Of a stretch of 64,000 bases of DNA, positions 26,912 through 35,586 are shown piece after piece. Position numbers and translations under genes: made by a program. The notes beneath the pieces were generated by a model. That model was not told the origin of the DNA, did not search any database, and was given only the letters and a program-made list of their open reading frames with translations. Numbering within the stretch: position 1 is the stretch's first letter; every line of letters starts with the position of its first letter. This DNA comes from PALSA-911 sp963743035 (GTDB lineage Bacteria; Pseudomonadota; Alphaproteobacteria; Acetobacterales; Acetobacteraceae), in the NCBI GenBank assembly GCA_963743035.1, contig CAVUOB010000004.1:248001-312000 (forward strand). Direction: 5' to 3'.

Positions 26912-27397
26912 TCAGGTTGCATTGCCGAAAATGCGCTGCTTCACGGTATCGCCGACCCGGATATTCAGCCGGGCGGTGGTGCCGGCGGCCAGTTCCAGCG
27001 TGGCACGGACCGGCAGCCGGCTGTCGATCCTGGCCAGGCTCTTCGGCACCGTGTTCTCGGCAATGGCGCGGATTTTCCCGTCGCCGCCGATGAACACCAT
27101 GTCCAGCGACGCGATGGTATTCTTCATCCACATCTCCGAGCGCCGTTCGCCGTGCCAGTCGAACAGCATGCCGCCATCGGCGGGCACGCTGGGACGGAAC
27201 ATCAGCCCCACGGTCTGCTCGTCCGGGCTCAGCGCCATCTCGACGTTGAAATCATGCACCTTGCCGTCGCGGCCGATGATCTGCAGCTTCTCCTTCGGCA
27301 GTTCGGGCTGCGCGGCGGTCTCGGAGAGCGCCTGGGCGAGTGCCTGGCGGGCCAGGCAGCACGCAGCCAGGAGGGCGAATAATCGACGCCGGTTCAC
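26912..27397 (-). CDS. DUF192 family exported protein
   Basis: The 161-residue product has a signal peptide (RRRLFALLAACCLARQALAQ) and a DUF192 domain. Typical elements are FNVEMALSPDEQTVGLMFRP, the GGMLFDWHGERRSEMWMKNT core, and LDMVFIGGDGKIRAIAENTV. The domain forms a small beta fold of unknown biochemical role and is common near cold-shock or envelope genes in alphaproteobacteria. It lies six bases downstream of the lyase gene on the same strand, so the two are probably co-transcribed. No enzymatic residues are known in the family. Confidence 0.9.
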   Translation of the reverse strand: MNRRRLFALLAACCLARQALAQALSETAAQPELPKEKLQIIGRDGKVHDFNVEMALSPDEQTVGLMFRPSVPADGGMLFDWHGERRSEMWMKNTIASLDMVFIGGDGKIRAIAENTVPKSLARIDSRLPVRATLELAAGTTARLNIRVGDTVKQRIFGNAT

Positions 27398-27403
27398 AGG
27401 CGA

Positions 27404-28333
27404 TTACCCGCGCACGTTTTGCGGCATCGCCTCGGGAATGATCGTCTGCACGATCGAGGCGTCGAGCGCCTCATAGGCGTGCAGCCCGATGGTCGCGTAG
27501 AGCTGGGCGCGGGTCTGCATCCGGTCGACCATGTTCATCGTGCCGCCGTCACGTGCGATCGCGGCGTACAGGTCCTCCTGCGCCTTGGAAGCGACGCGCA
27601 TGGAGCTGACCGGCCAGATCACCATCGAGTAGCCCATCTCCTGGAACTCCGCGTCGGTGAAGAACGGCGTGCGGCCGAACTCGGTCATGTTGGCCAGCAG
27701 CTTCACGCCGGGCATGCGGCGGGCGAACTCGCGGAACATGTCGGACGTATTCAGGGCCTCCGGGAAGATCGCGTCGGCGCCGGCCTCCATGTACAGCTTG
27801 GCGCGGGCGACGGCGCCGTCCATGCCTTCGCTGGCCGCCGCATCGGTGCGGGCGATGACGAACAGATGCCGCCTGGCGCGCGCGGCGGCGGCCACCTTGG
27901 CGGCCATGTCATGCGCGTCGGCCAGCTTCTTGTCGTTCAGATGGCCGCATTTCTTCGGCAGCAGCTGGTCCTCGATATGCACGGCCGCGGCGCCGGCATC
28001 CTCGAAGGTGCGCACCATGTGCATGACGTTCAGCGCCTCGCCATAGCCGGTATCGCCGTCCACCAGCAGCGGCAGCCCGGAGGCGCGGACAATCTGGCGC
28101 ACGAAGAACGCCACCTCGTCCACGGTGATCATGCCGAGATCGGGGATGCCCATCGACGCCGTCATGGCGGCGCCGGAGAGGTACAACGCCTCGAATCCGG
28201 CGGCCTTGGCCTGCAGCCCGGCCATGCCATTATGGGCGCCGGGCATACGCAGGATGCCCGGGCGGGACAGCAGCGCCCGGAAACGCTCTCCGGCCGGTGC
28301 GTTGGGCAGGTCGGTGGCGACGAGATAAGTCAT
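27404..28333 (-). CDS. Isocitrate lyase/PEP mutase family enzyme, probable methylisocitrate lyase
   Basis: The 309-residue TIM-barrel enzyme has the superfamily landmarks MPGAHNGMAGLQAKAAGFEA, the metal-binding DGDTGYGEALNVMHMV, HIEDQLLPKKCGH with the catalytic Cys loop KKCGH typical of methylisocitrate lyase, and ARTDAAASEGMDGAVARAK. PrpB would cleave 2-methylisocitrate to succinate and pyruvate in propionate catabolism. Other prp genes are not adjacent: the MmgE/PrpD-type gene is 21 kb away. The chosen ATG is at 28333, where family members begin. The substrate could also be another 2,3-dicarboxylate. The DUF192 gene follows closely. Confidence 0.85.
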   Translation of the reverse strand: MTYLVATDLPNAPAGERFRALLSRPGILRMPGAHNGMAGLQAKAAGFEALYLSGAAMTASMGIPDLGMITVDEVAFFVRQIVRASGLPLLVDGDTGYGEALNVMHMVRTFEDAGAAAVHIEDQLLPKKCGHLNDKKLADAHDMAAKVAAAARARRHLFVIARTDAAASEGMDGAVARAKLYMEAGADAIFPEALNTSDMFREFARRMPGVKLLANMTEFGRTPFFTDAEFQEMGYSMVIWPVSSMRVASKAQEDLYAAIARDGGTMNMVDRMQTRAQLYATIGLHAYEALDASIVQTIIPEAMPQNVRG

Positions 28334-28360
28334 GGTGGTGGCTCCGTATCGGGGTCTTGG

Positions 28361-28474
28361 ACAGCCCATAGCCGAGAAAGATGCGGGTTGCAGCCCCCCG
28401 CCTCCTCCCTCAATGCCTGTTGGCAACAGCCCATAGCGGAGAGCGAGACGGATTGCAGCCCCCGCCCCTTCTCC
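28361..28474. repeat. Imperfect 49-bp direct repeat upstream of the lyase gene
   Basis: Two copies, starting at 28361 and 28426, share ACAGCCCATAGC, then GATGCGGGTTGCAGCC or GACGGATTGCAGCC, then a C-rich end, with a 65-base spacing. They fill the gap between the lyase start and the transporter stop. Neither copy is a known insertion-sequence end. Their spacing and position, 30 to 140 bases before the lyase start, could suit regulation or may be a leftover duplication. Confidence 0.6.
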
Positions 28475-28489
28475 AAGGCATATAATTTC

Positions 28490-29893
28490 TCAAAGCATAT
28501 AATAGAGGCTCACCAGCGCGAATACCGGCAGCAGCAAGGCACCGGCCAGGGCGAGGTAGACAAAGAAGCCGGGCATCTTCACGCCGCGATGGGCAGCGAT
28601 CGAGCGGACCATCATGTTCGGCGCATTGCCGATATAGGTCAGCGCACCGAAGAACACCGATCCGGCCGAGATCGCTGTCAGCACCGGGTTGAGCGGGCCG
28701 GTCAGTTCCGCCGGGTCGCCGCCAGCCAGGTGGAAGAACACCAGATAGGTCGGCGCGTTGTCGAGGAAGGCCGACAGACCCCCGCACAGCCAGAAGATCG
28801 CCAGCGGATGCAAATCTCCGTGCGCTGTCTCGGTCAGGCGAATCAGGAAGGCCATCGGCCCCGCCATGCCCGCGTCCAGCATCGCCATCACCGGCCCGAT
28901 GGTCACGAACAGGGCCGCGAACAGCATCCCGACCTCCTGCATGGGATGCCAATTGAAGTCGTTCCCCTGGCGCACCGCGCGCGGCGTATAGGCCACCGAG
29001 ACCAACGTGACCGCCAGGAACACAGCCATCGCCACCAGCCGCTCGATGCCGATCTCCTGGCCGAGCAGCGAGACATTTCCCGGCTGCCAGATGCCCTGGA
29101 CCAGCACGGTCAGCACGACGATAGCGATCAGCCCGATATTGAACCGCCCCCGCAGGCGGAACTTCTCCGGCGGCGCCGGCGGCGGTTCCCTGGCGGCAAA
29201 ATACCGGTCGAGGCCATAGAAGATCGCCAGCAGCGGTATGGCGACCAGGAGCATCGGCTTCAGCAGCGATTGCAGCGGCCAGAAGAACGGCACGCCGTTC
29301 AGGAAGCCGATATACAGCGGCGGATCGCCGAGCGGCGTGGTGGCGCCGCCGATATTGGCGACCAGCACGATGAAGAAGATCACGATATGCAGCTTGCGGG
29401 TCCGATGCGCATTGGCCCGCAGCAGCGGGTGGATCAGCACCATCGCCGCTCCGGTCGTGCCCATCAGCCCCGCAAACACGGTGCCGATCGCCAGCATGGA
29501 CGTATTACCGGCCGGCGTGCCGGACGGACCGCCGCGCATGAGAATGCCACCGCCGGCGGTGAACAGGGCCAGCAGCAGCAGGAAGAAGGGAAAGAATTCG
29601 GTCCAGGCGGCGTGCCAGACGGCAAAACCGGCCGCGCCGATGCTGGAAGTGGCGGCCAGCGGCAGCAGCAGGTCCAGGCTCCAGAACAGGGCGACCAATC
29701 CCATCCATTTGTGCCAGAAGCGCGGCGCCAGGATGGGGAACAGCGCGATCGACAGCAGCATGCCCAGGAAAGGCAGCCCCCAGAACGGCCCCGGCACCGG
29801 GCCCGCAGGCGGCGCGGCCTCGGCGCCGAACGGGAGCAGCACCAGGCATGCTATCAACAAAGGGTATGGGGCCAATATACGTGCAAAGCGCAT
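28490..29893 (-). CDS. NhaD/ArsB-type ion transporter (citrate-transporter superfamily)
   Basis: The 467-residue membrane protein has about 12 hydrophobic segments and belongs to the ion-transporter superfamily of NhaD, ArsB and CitM. Diagnostic stretches are NIGGATTPLGDPPLYIGFLN in the first inverted repeat and FLDNAPTYLVFFHLAGGD with YIGNAPNMMVRSIA in the second. These match Na+/H+ antiporters of the NhaD group more closely than the arsenite pump, but the cargo is not certain. I start it at the ATG at 29893 behind AGGTGGG; an upstream frame adds 23 residues without similarity. It is divergent from the coxG-like gene by about 85 bases. Confidence 0.85.
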   Translation of the reverse strand: MRFARILAPYPLLIACLVLLPFGAEAAPPAGPVPGPFWGLPFLGMLLSIALFPILAPRFWHKWMGLVALFWSLDLLLPLAATSSIGAAGFAVWHAAWTEFFPFFLLLLALFTAGGGILMRGGPSGTPAGNTSMLAIGTVFAGLMGTTGAAMVLIHPLLRANAHRTRKLHIVIFFIVLVANIGGATTPLGDPPLYIGFLNGVPFFWPLQSLLKPMLLVAIPLLAIFYGLDRYFAAREPPPAPPEKFRLRGRFNIGLIAIVVLTVLVQGIWQPGNVSLLGQEIGIERLVAMAVFLAVTLVSVAYTPRAVRQGNDFNWHPMQEVGMLFAALFVTIGPVMAMLDAGMAGPMAFLIRLTETAHGDLHPLAIFWLCGGLSAFLDNAPTYLVFFHLAGGDPAELTGPLNPVLTAISAGSVFFGALTYIGNAPNMMVRSIAAHRGVKMPGFFVYLALAGALLLPVFALVSLYYML

Positions 29894-29979
29894 GATGGTC
29901 CCACCTGAAGGTTCATTCGGTTGCATGGGCGGGACCCTGCAAGTAACGTCCCGCCCGCGCAACCGGGAGTTCGCAGTAC

Positions 29980-30612
29980 ATGGATATGTCAGGCGAGCGG
30001 CGCATTCCAGCGCCGCGTCAAAAGGTTTGGGAAGCTCTTAACGACCCCGAGGTGCTAAAGGCCTGCATCCCCGGCTGTGAAAGTTTGGAGAAAGTTGGCG
30101 AGAATGATCTGAAAGCCACCGCGGGGCTGAAGATCGGCCCGATCACGGCCAAGTTCGCCGGCAAGGTCACGCTGTCGGATATCGATCCGCCGAACGGCTA
30201 CACCATCACCGGCGAGGGCCAGGGCGGCGTCGCCGGCTTCGCCAAGGGCGGGGCGCAGGTGAAGCTCGCCGATGAGGGCGATGCGACATTGCTGACCTAC
30301 GACGTGAAGGCGCAGGTCGGCGGCAAGATCGCCCAGCTCGGTGCGCGGCTGATCGATGCCACCGCCAAGCAGATGTCCGACCAGTTCTTCGACCGCTTCA
30401 CCGCCGCGCTCACGCCGGCTCCGGCGGTGGAGGAGGCGGCCGCAGAGCCCTCCACGATCACGCACAAGGCCGATGCCGAGCTCAAGCCGGTGCCGTCCCT
30501 GCCCGTCACCGCGCTGGTCCCGCGCGAGATCTTCGGGCTGCCGCCGATCGCCTGGGCCGGCATCGTGGTCGCCGCGATCATCATCCTGGCGCTGGCACGG
30601 GGCTTCTTCTAG
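29980..30612 (+). CDS. coxG: CoxG-like SRPBCC carbon monoxide dehydrogenase accessory protein
   Basis: The 210-residue protein has an SRPBCC (START-like) domain over residues 1-150 with the CoxG pattern IPAPRQKVWEALNDPEVLKA, CIPGCESLEKVGEND, and YDVKAQVGGKIAQLGARLID. A proline- and alanine-rich linker leads to a single C-terminal membrane helix (WAGIVVAAIIILALARGFF), so it is probably tail-anchored at the inner membrane. In Oligotropha CoxG is thought to help anchor CO dehydrogenase to the membrane. Its stop codon is directly followed by the GTG of the next gene, beginning a tight six-gene operon. Confidence 0.88.
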   Translation: MDMSGERRIPAPRQKVWEALNDPEVLKACIPGCESLEKVGENDLKATAGLKIGPITAKFAGKVTLSDIDPPNGYTITGEGQGGVAGFAKGGAQVKLADEGDATLLTYDVKAQVGGKIAQLGARLIDATAKQMSDQFFDRFTAALTPAPAVEEAAAEPSTITHKADAELKPVPSLPVTALVPREIFGLPPIAWAGIVVAAIIILALARGFF

Positions 30613-31509
30613 GTGACGCTACCCAAAACCGTCGGCGATACGGCTGCCCTGCTGGCGTCGCAGGGCTATATCGCCGACCACGAGCTGGCCACCACCATCC
30701 ATCTCGCGCTGTCGATGGGTCGCCCGCTGTTCCTGGAGGGCGAGCCCGGCACCGGCAAGACCGAAATCGCCAAGGTGCTCGCCGCCGGGCTTGGCCGCCG
30801 CCTGGTGCGGCTGCAATGCTACGACGGCATGGACCTCTCGGCGGCGGCCTATGAGTGGGATCATGCCCGCCAGCTGATGGCGATCCGCCTGGCGGAGGCC
30901 ACCGGCGTCGCCGATCGCGGCGAGCTGTCGAGCAGCATCTACACCCGCGAATTCCTGCAGGCCCGGCCGCTGCTGTCGGCGATCGATCCGGATCTGCCGC
31001 CGGCGGTGCTGCTGATCGACGAGCTCGACCGCGCCGACGAGCCGTTCGAGGCGTTCCTGCTGGAATTGCTGGCGGATTTCCAGATCACCGTGCCGGAATA
31101 CGGCACCGTGAAGGCGAAGACCCTGCCGGTGGTGGTGCTGACCTCCAACCGTACCCGCGAAGTGCACGACGCTATCCGCCGGCGCTGCCTGTACCATTGG
31201 GTGGACTACCCCGACGCCGCGCGGGAGCGGGCGATCCTGTCGGTGAAGGCCCCGAACGTGCCCGGGCTGCTGTCGGGCCAGGTGGTCGCCTTCGTGCAGA
31301 AGCTGCGCGGGGCGGATCTGTTCAAGCTGCCGGGCGTGGCCGAGACGATCGACTGGGCGAACGCGCTGACCTATCTCGACCAGACCGAACTGGCACCCGG
31401 CGCGGTCGACGAGACGCTGGGGGTATTGCTGAAATATCAGGATGATATAGCCAAGATCCGCGGCGCGGAGGCAGCCCGCCTGGTCGGCGAGGCGGTCGAA
31501 GCGACATGA
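30613..31509 (+). CDS. coxD: MoxR family AAA+ ATPase (CoxD-like)
   Basis: The 298-residue ATPase has a Walker A site in FLEGEPGTGKTEIAKVLA, Walker B in AVLLIDELDRADEPF, and sensor 1 in LPVVVLTSNRTREVHDAIRR with the arginine finger region RRRCLYHWVDYP. CoxD acts with the CoxE von Willebrand protein as a MoxR-VWA chaperone that inserts sulfur and copper into the CO dehydrogenase active site in Oligotropha; here the target is presumed to be a molybdenum hydroxylase. The GTG start follows the coxG stop immediately and the ATGA at the end overlaps coxE. Confidence 0.93.
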   Translation: MTLPKTVGDTAALLASQGYIADHELATTIHLALSMGRPLFLEGEPGTGKTEIAKVLAAGLGRRLVRLQCYDGMDLSAAAYEWDHARQLMAIRLAEATGVADRGELSSSIYTREFLQARPLLSAIDPDLPPAVLLIDELDRADEPFEAFLLELLADFQITVPEYGTVKAKTLPVVVLTSNRTREVHDAIRRRCLYHWVDYPDAARERAILSVKAPNVPGLLSGQVVAFVQKLRGADLFKLPGVAETIDWANALTYLDQTELAPGAVDETLGVLLKYQDDIAKIRGAEAARLVGEAVEAT

Positions 31510-32774
31510 CCGGGGCGGGCTCGTCCGGCGGTGATCCGGGCGCCGGGCCTGCGCCCGACGGAAGCCCCGCTAGCGGCCGCCCCCCTAACGGGAGATTGGG
31601 CGCCAACATCATGCATTTCGCCCGGCTGCTGCGCCGGGCCGGGCTGCCGGTGGGGCCAGCGGAAACCCTGGCGGCGCAGCAGGCGGTGTCGCTGATCGAT
31701 CTCGGCAACCGCGCCGAGACGCGCACGGCGCTGCGCACCGCGATGATCCACCGCCATGAGCACGCCGAGGTGTTCGACCAGGCATTCTCGCTGTTCTGGC
31801 GCGATCCGGCCGCCGCGGAGCAGGCGGCGGCCATGGCGCTGATGGATGCGCAGAAGGAGAAGAAGCAGGACCGCGCGCCGCCCGCCGGGCGGCGGGTGGC
31901 GGAGGCGATGGCGGCCAAGCGTCCGCCGCCGTCCAGGCCCAAGGACGAACCGCCGCATATCGACGCGGTGCTGACCGTCAGCGAGCGCGAACGCCTGCAA
32001 ACCATGGATTTCGAGGCCATGAGCGCGGCGGAGATCAACGCCGCGAAGCAGGAGATCAAGCGCCTGCGCCTGCCGCTCGACCTCAGGCGCACCCGCCGGC
32101 TGCGACCCGATCCGCTCGGCCCCGCGACCGATCTGCGGCGCACGATCCGCAACAGCCTGCGCCAGGGCGGCGAGATCCTGGAGATCGCCCATAACCGCCA
32201 GATCACCCGGCCGCCGCCGCTGGTGGTGCTGTGCGACATCTCCGGATCGATGTCCCGTTACGCGCAGATCCTGCTGCATTTCCTGCATGCGGTGGCGAAT
32301 GAGCGGGCTCGCGTGCACATCTTCCTGTTCGGCACGCGGCTGTCCAACATCACCCGCCAGCTGCGCCATCGCGATCCGGAGGTGGCGTTCCAGATGGTCG
32401 CCCATGTGGTGCCGGACTGGTCCGGGGGCACCCGGATCGGCGAAGCGCTGGCGCAGTTCAATCATTTCTGGGCCCGCCGGGTGCTCGGCCAGGGCGCTGT
32501 GGTACTGCTGATCACCGACGGGCTGGACCGCGACGGCGCGCATGGGCTGGCGGAAAACATGGACCGGCTGCACCGTTCCTGCACACGGCTGATATGGCTG
32601 AACCCGCTGTTGCGCTGGTCCGGTTTCGAGCCAAAATCCCAGGGCATTCGCGCGATGCTGCCGCATGTGGACGAGTTCCGCCCCGTGCATAACCTGGCCA
32701 GCCTGCGCAAGCTGGTCGATCTGCTGTCACGTCCCGCACCGTTTCGCGGTGGACTGGAAAGGAGCACGGCATGA
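31506..32774 (+). CDS. coxE: VWA domain protein, CoxE-like
   Basis: The 422-residue protein has a Gly/Pro-rich start, a helical region beginning IMHFARLLRRAGLPVGPAET, and a C-terminal von Willebrand A domain from about residue 235. The MIDAS site is in LVVLCDISGSMSRYAQ (DxSxS), with the threonine ligand in WSGGTRIGEAL and the Asp in LLITDGLDRDG. It overlaps coxD by four bases, matching the MoxR-VWA partnership. The family assists maturation of aerobic CO dehydrogenase-type enzymes; which enzyme it serves here is not shown. Confidence 0.92.
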   Translation: MTGAGSSGGDPGAGPAPDGSPASGRPPNGRLGANIMHFARLLRRAGLPVGPAETLAAQQAVSLIDLGNRAETRTALRTAMIHRHEHAEVFDQAFSLFWRDPAAAEQAAAMALMDAQKEKKQDRAPPAGRRVAEAMAAKRPPPSRPKDEPPHIDAVLTVSERERLQTMDFEAMSAAEINAAKQEIKRLRLPLDLRRTRRLRPDPLGPATDLRRTIRNSLRQGGEILEIAHNRQITRPPPLVVLCDISGSMSRYAQILLHFLHAVANERARVHIFLFGTRLSNITRQLRHRDPEVAFQMVAHVVPDWSGGTRIGEALAQFNHFWARRVLGQGAVVLLITDGLDRDGAHGLAENMDRLHRSCTRLIWLNPLLRWSGFEPKSQGIRAMLPHVDEFRPVHNLASLRKLVDLLSRPAPFRGGLERSTA

Positions 32775-32784
32775 GCCTCCCCCC

Positions 32785-33114
32785 TTGAGCCCGAACAACG
32801 AGCGCGAAGACGTGCTGGCGATCGCCGCCGCCTGGAAGGCGGCAGGCGAGCAGGTGGCCGTCGCCACCGTGACCGAGACCTGGGGCAGCTCTCCCCGCCC
32901 CGCGGGCAGCCAGCTGGTGGTGACGAAATCCGGCCGCATGGCCGGCTCGGTCAGCGGCGGCTGCATCGAGGGCGCGGTATCGGACGCGGCGATGCAGACG
33001 CTCGCCAGCGGCGTGCCGCAATTGCTGGATTTCGGCGTCACCGATGAACGCGCCTGGGAAGTCGGCCTGGCCTGCGGCGGCAAGCTGAAGGTGTTCGTGG
33101 AGAAATTGTCGTGA
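32785..33114 (+). CDS. XdhC/CoxI family protein, N-terminal-type domain only
   Basis: The product, about 109 residues from a TTG at 32785, contains the XdhC CoxI-domain core: VATVTETWGSSPRPAGSQLV and GSVSGGCIEGAVSDAA, then DFGVTDERAWEVGLACGGKL. These pieces normally precede a Rossmann domain in one protein; here that domain is a separate gene overlapping by four bases. An ATG at 32771 overlaps the coxE stop but meets TGA after five codons behind a run of six C, so either TTG is the real start or an indel in the C run has cut off the natural one. XdhC proteins insert the sulfurated molybdenum cofactor into xanthine-dehydrogenase-type enzymes. Confidence 0.85.
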   Translation: MSPNNEREDVLAIAAAWKAAGEQVAVATVTETWGSSPRPAGSQLVVTKSGRMAGSVSGGCIEGAVSDAAMQTLASGVPQLLDFGVTDERAWEVGLACGGKLKVFVEKLS

Positions 33115-33821
33115 CGCCGGAAATCCTCGCCGCGCTGGAACAGGCCAAACGGGACAAGCGCCCGGTGGTGCTGGCGACCGCGCTGCCCGGCGGCGAGCAG
33201 ATCCTGCTGCCCGACCCGGCGGCGCCCGCCGGCCTGAACGAGGCGGCGGCGGAAAAGCTGGCCGCCGACGAAAGCGGCACGGTGAAGATCGGCAACCAGG
33301 ACTGGTTCCTGCATGCGCACAACCCGCCCTTGCGGCTGATCGTGGTCGGCGCCGTGCATATCGCCCAGGCGCTGGTGCCCTTCGCCTCCGCCTGCGGCTT
33401 TGCGGTGACCGTCGTGGATCCGCGCCGGGCCTTCGCCAGCGACGAGCGCTTCCCGAACGTGACGGTTTCCACCGACTGGCCGGACGAGGCGCTGGACGCG
33501 CTGAAGCCGGACGCGCGCACCGCCGTGGTGACACTGACGCATGACCCGAAGCTCGACGATCCCGCGCTCGACCGGGCGCTGAAATCGCCGGCCTTCTATA
33601 TCGGCTCGCTCGGCTCGCGCCGGACGCATGGGCGGCGGCTGGACCGGCTGCGCGAACTCGGCCACAGCGACGAGGCGATGCGGCGCATTCGCGGCCCGGT
33701 GGGCCTGAACATCGAGGCGGTGACCGCGCCGGAGATCGCGCTGTCGGTGATGGCCGAGATCGTCGCCGCCCGCCGCGGCTCCCCGCTCGGCCAGAAACAG
33801 CCGGCGATGCAGGCGGCATGA
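33111..33821 (+). CDS. XdhC Rossmann-domain protein
   Basis: The 236-residue product begins at a GTG overlapping the preceding stop. Residues 1-75 are variable; the Rossmann part has LRLIVVGAVHIAQALVPFAS, CGFAVTVVDPRRAFAS, and the conserved ending SPAFYIGSLGSRRTHGRRLD, IRGPVGLNIEAVTAPEIALS and MAEIVAARRG. Together with the gene before it this makes a split XdhC, the Moco-binding chaperone of molybdenum hydroxylases. It overlaps the next gene by four bases. The canonical glycine-rich GAGH motif here reads GAVH, which is worth noting. Confidence 0.9.
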   Translation: MTPEILAALEQAKRDKRPVVLATALPGGEQILLPDPAAPAGLNEAAAEKLAADESGTVKIGNQDWFLHAHNPPLRLIVVGAVHIAQALVPFASACGFAVTVVDPRRAFASDERFPNVTVSTDWPDEALDALKPDARTAVVTLTHDPKLDDPALDRALKSPAFYIGSLGSRRTHGRRLDRLRELGHSDEAMRRIRGPVGLNIEAVTAPEIALSVMAEIVAARRGSPLGQKQPAMQAA

Positions 33822-35476
33822 AGTTCGGCCCGGTCCCGCTCGACGAAGCCAAGGGCGCCATCCTCGCGCATAGCCAGCGGCTGGGCGAGAAGATGCTGCG
33901 CAAGGGCTCGGTACTGGATGACGTCGCCATCGCGCTGCTGCGCCAGGCCGGCCGGAGCGAGGTGATCGCCGCCCGGCTGGAACCCGGCGACGTGCCGGAG
34001 GACCTGGCCGCCGACCGCCTGGCCACCCGACTGGTCTCGCCGCTGCTGGCGCGCTCGCGGGCCGCGACCGGGCGGGTCAATCTGGTCGCCGAGGCGCCGG
34101 GATTGCTGCGCGTGGATGCGGCCCGGATCGACCGGCTGAACTCGGTGGACGAGGCGCTGACCATCGGCACCCTGCCCGACTACGCCGTGGTGGCGCCGCG
34201 CGATCTGGTGGCCACCATCAAGGTCATTCCTTTCGCCGTGGCCGGCACGATGCTGGCCGTGGCCGAAGCCGTGGCCCGGCAAGGCGATCCGGCGCTGACC
34301 CTGCACCCGTTCCGTCACCTGAAGGTCGGGCTGGTCGCCAGCGAACTGCCCGGGCTGAAGGAGAGCACCACCGAAAAGACCATCGCGGTGACGGAAGCTC
34401 GGGTGAAGGCGCTTACCGGCAGCCTGCTGCCGCCGATCCGCTGCGAGCATACCGAAGCGGCGATCGCCGATGCCCTGCGGCGATTGATCGACGACGGCGC
34501 CGATCTGCTGCTGGTGGTCGGCGCCTCCGCAGTGGTGGACCGCCGCGATGTCGGCCCCGCCGGCATCGTGGCCGCGGGCGGGGAGATCGTGCATTTCGGC
34601 ATGCCGGTGGACCCCGGCAACCTGATCTGCCTCGGCCGGATCGGCGCGCGCCCGGCGCTGGTGCTGCCCGGCTGCGCCCGCAGCCCGGTGCTGAACGGCA
34701 TCGATTTCGTCTTGTCGCGGCTGTTCGCCGGGCTGGAGCTCGGGCCGCGCGACATCATGCGCATGGGCGTCGGCGGACTGCTGAAGGAGATGGACACCCG
34801 ACCGCTCCCGCGGGAGAAGGCGCCGGCGACGCCGCGTTCCGGCGTCGCGCCGCGCAGCGCGCCGACGATCGCCGCCCTGGTGCTGGCCGCGGGCCGCTCC
34901 CGGCGAATGGCGCCGCACAACAAGCTGCTGGTGCTCGACAAGACCGGGAAAACCATGATCGCGCGCGTGGTGGACAATGTGTTGTCCAGCCTCGCCCGCC
35001 CGGTGCTGGTGGTGACCGGGCACATGGCCGAGCAGGTCGAGATCGCGCTCGGCGGCCGCCCGGTGCGGTATGTGCACGCGCCCGATTATGCCGAGGGATT
35101 GTCGGCCAGCCTGAAATCCGGCATCGCCGCCCTGCCGCCCGACAGCGCCGCCGCCATCGTCTGCCTGGGCGACATGCCGCTGGTCACCGGGCGGATGATC
35201 GACCGGCTACTGGAAGCCTATGACCCCGAGGAAGGCAGGCTGATCGTACTGCCCACCTTCCACGGCAAGCAGGGCAACCCGATGCTGTGGGACCGGCGCT
35301 TCTTCCCCGAGATCCTGCAGATTTCGGGCGATACCGGCGCGCGCTTCCTGATCGGCAAATACGCGGAATTCGTGGCCGAGGTGGAAATGGCCGACGACGC
35401 CGTGCTGCGCGATTTCGACACCACCGAAAGCCTGGCCACCCTGCCCCAGCGCCTGCGGCCCGAAGGGGTCAGGTAG
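33818..35476 (+). CDS. Fusion of molybdopterin-binding (MoeA/MogA-like) and MobA-like nucleotidyltransferase domains
   Basis: This 552-residue protein has two halves. Residues 1-335 match the molybdopterin-binding family, with [18 protein letters not shown], the loop [20 protein letters not shown] and [16 protein letters not shown]. Residues 345-545 are a MobA/MocA-type nucleotidyltransferase: the dinucleotide loop [16 protein letters not shown], then [15 protein letters not shown] and [17 protein letters not shown]. MocA makes the cytosine dinucleotide form of Moco needed by CO dehydrogenase and xanthine dehydrogenase family enzymes. It is the last of six overlapped cox-type genes, all accessory, and no large, medium or small hydroxylase subunit lies within the window. 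Confidence 0.88.
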   Translation: MKFGPVPLDEAKGAILAHSQRLGEKMLRKGSVLDDVAIALLRQAGRSEVIAARLEPGDVPEDLAADRLATRLVSPLLARSRAATGRVNLVAEAPGLLRVDAARIDRLNSVDEALTIGTLPDYAVVAPRDLVATIKVIPFAVAGTMLAVAEAVARQGDPALTLHPFRHLKVGLVASELPGLKESTTEKTIAVTEARVKALTGSLLPPIRCEHTEAAIADALRRLIDDGADLLLVVGASAVVDRRDVGPAGIVAAGGEIVHFGMPVDPGNLICLGRIGARPALVLPGCARSPVLNGIDFVLSRLFAGLELGPRDIMRMGVGGLLKEMDTRPLPREKAPATPRSGVAPRSAPTIAALVLAAGRSRRMAPHNKLLVLDKTGKTMIARVVDNVLSSLARPVLVVTGHMAEQVEIALGGRPVRYVHAPDYAEGLSASLKSGIAALPPDSAAAIVCLGDMPLVTGRMIDRLLEAYDPEEGRLIVLPTFHGKQGNPMLWDRRFFPEILQISGDTGARFLIGKYAEFVAEVEMADDAVLRDFDTTESLATLPQRLRPEGVR

Positions 35477-35481
35477 GTGTG

Positions 35482-35522
35482 CGCGCCGGTCTGGTCGCGC
35501 CGGTCTGGTCGCACCGGTCCGG
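35482..35522. repeat. Three tandem copies of a 14-bp repeat
   Basis: CGCGCCGGTCTGGT occurs twice back to back from 35482, followed by a third degenerate copy CGCACCGGTCCGG. The array fills most of the gap between the Moco gene stop and the alpha/beta hydrolase. No coding frame is supported through it. Replication slippage is the simplest origin. Confidence 0.75.
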
Positions 35523-35586
35523 CCACGGCGGCTGGCCTGATGCGGCCGGATCCCTATATTGGGCCCGTCCACTTCAGGAGCGCCGC

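Noticed and set aside
35482..35522. CRISPR or attachment site at the 14-bp tandem array
   Set aside because: Only three adjacent copies with no spacers and no integrase nearby; slippage explains it.
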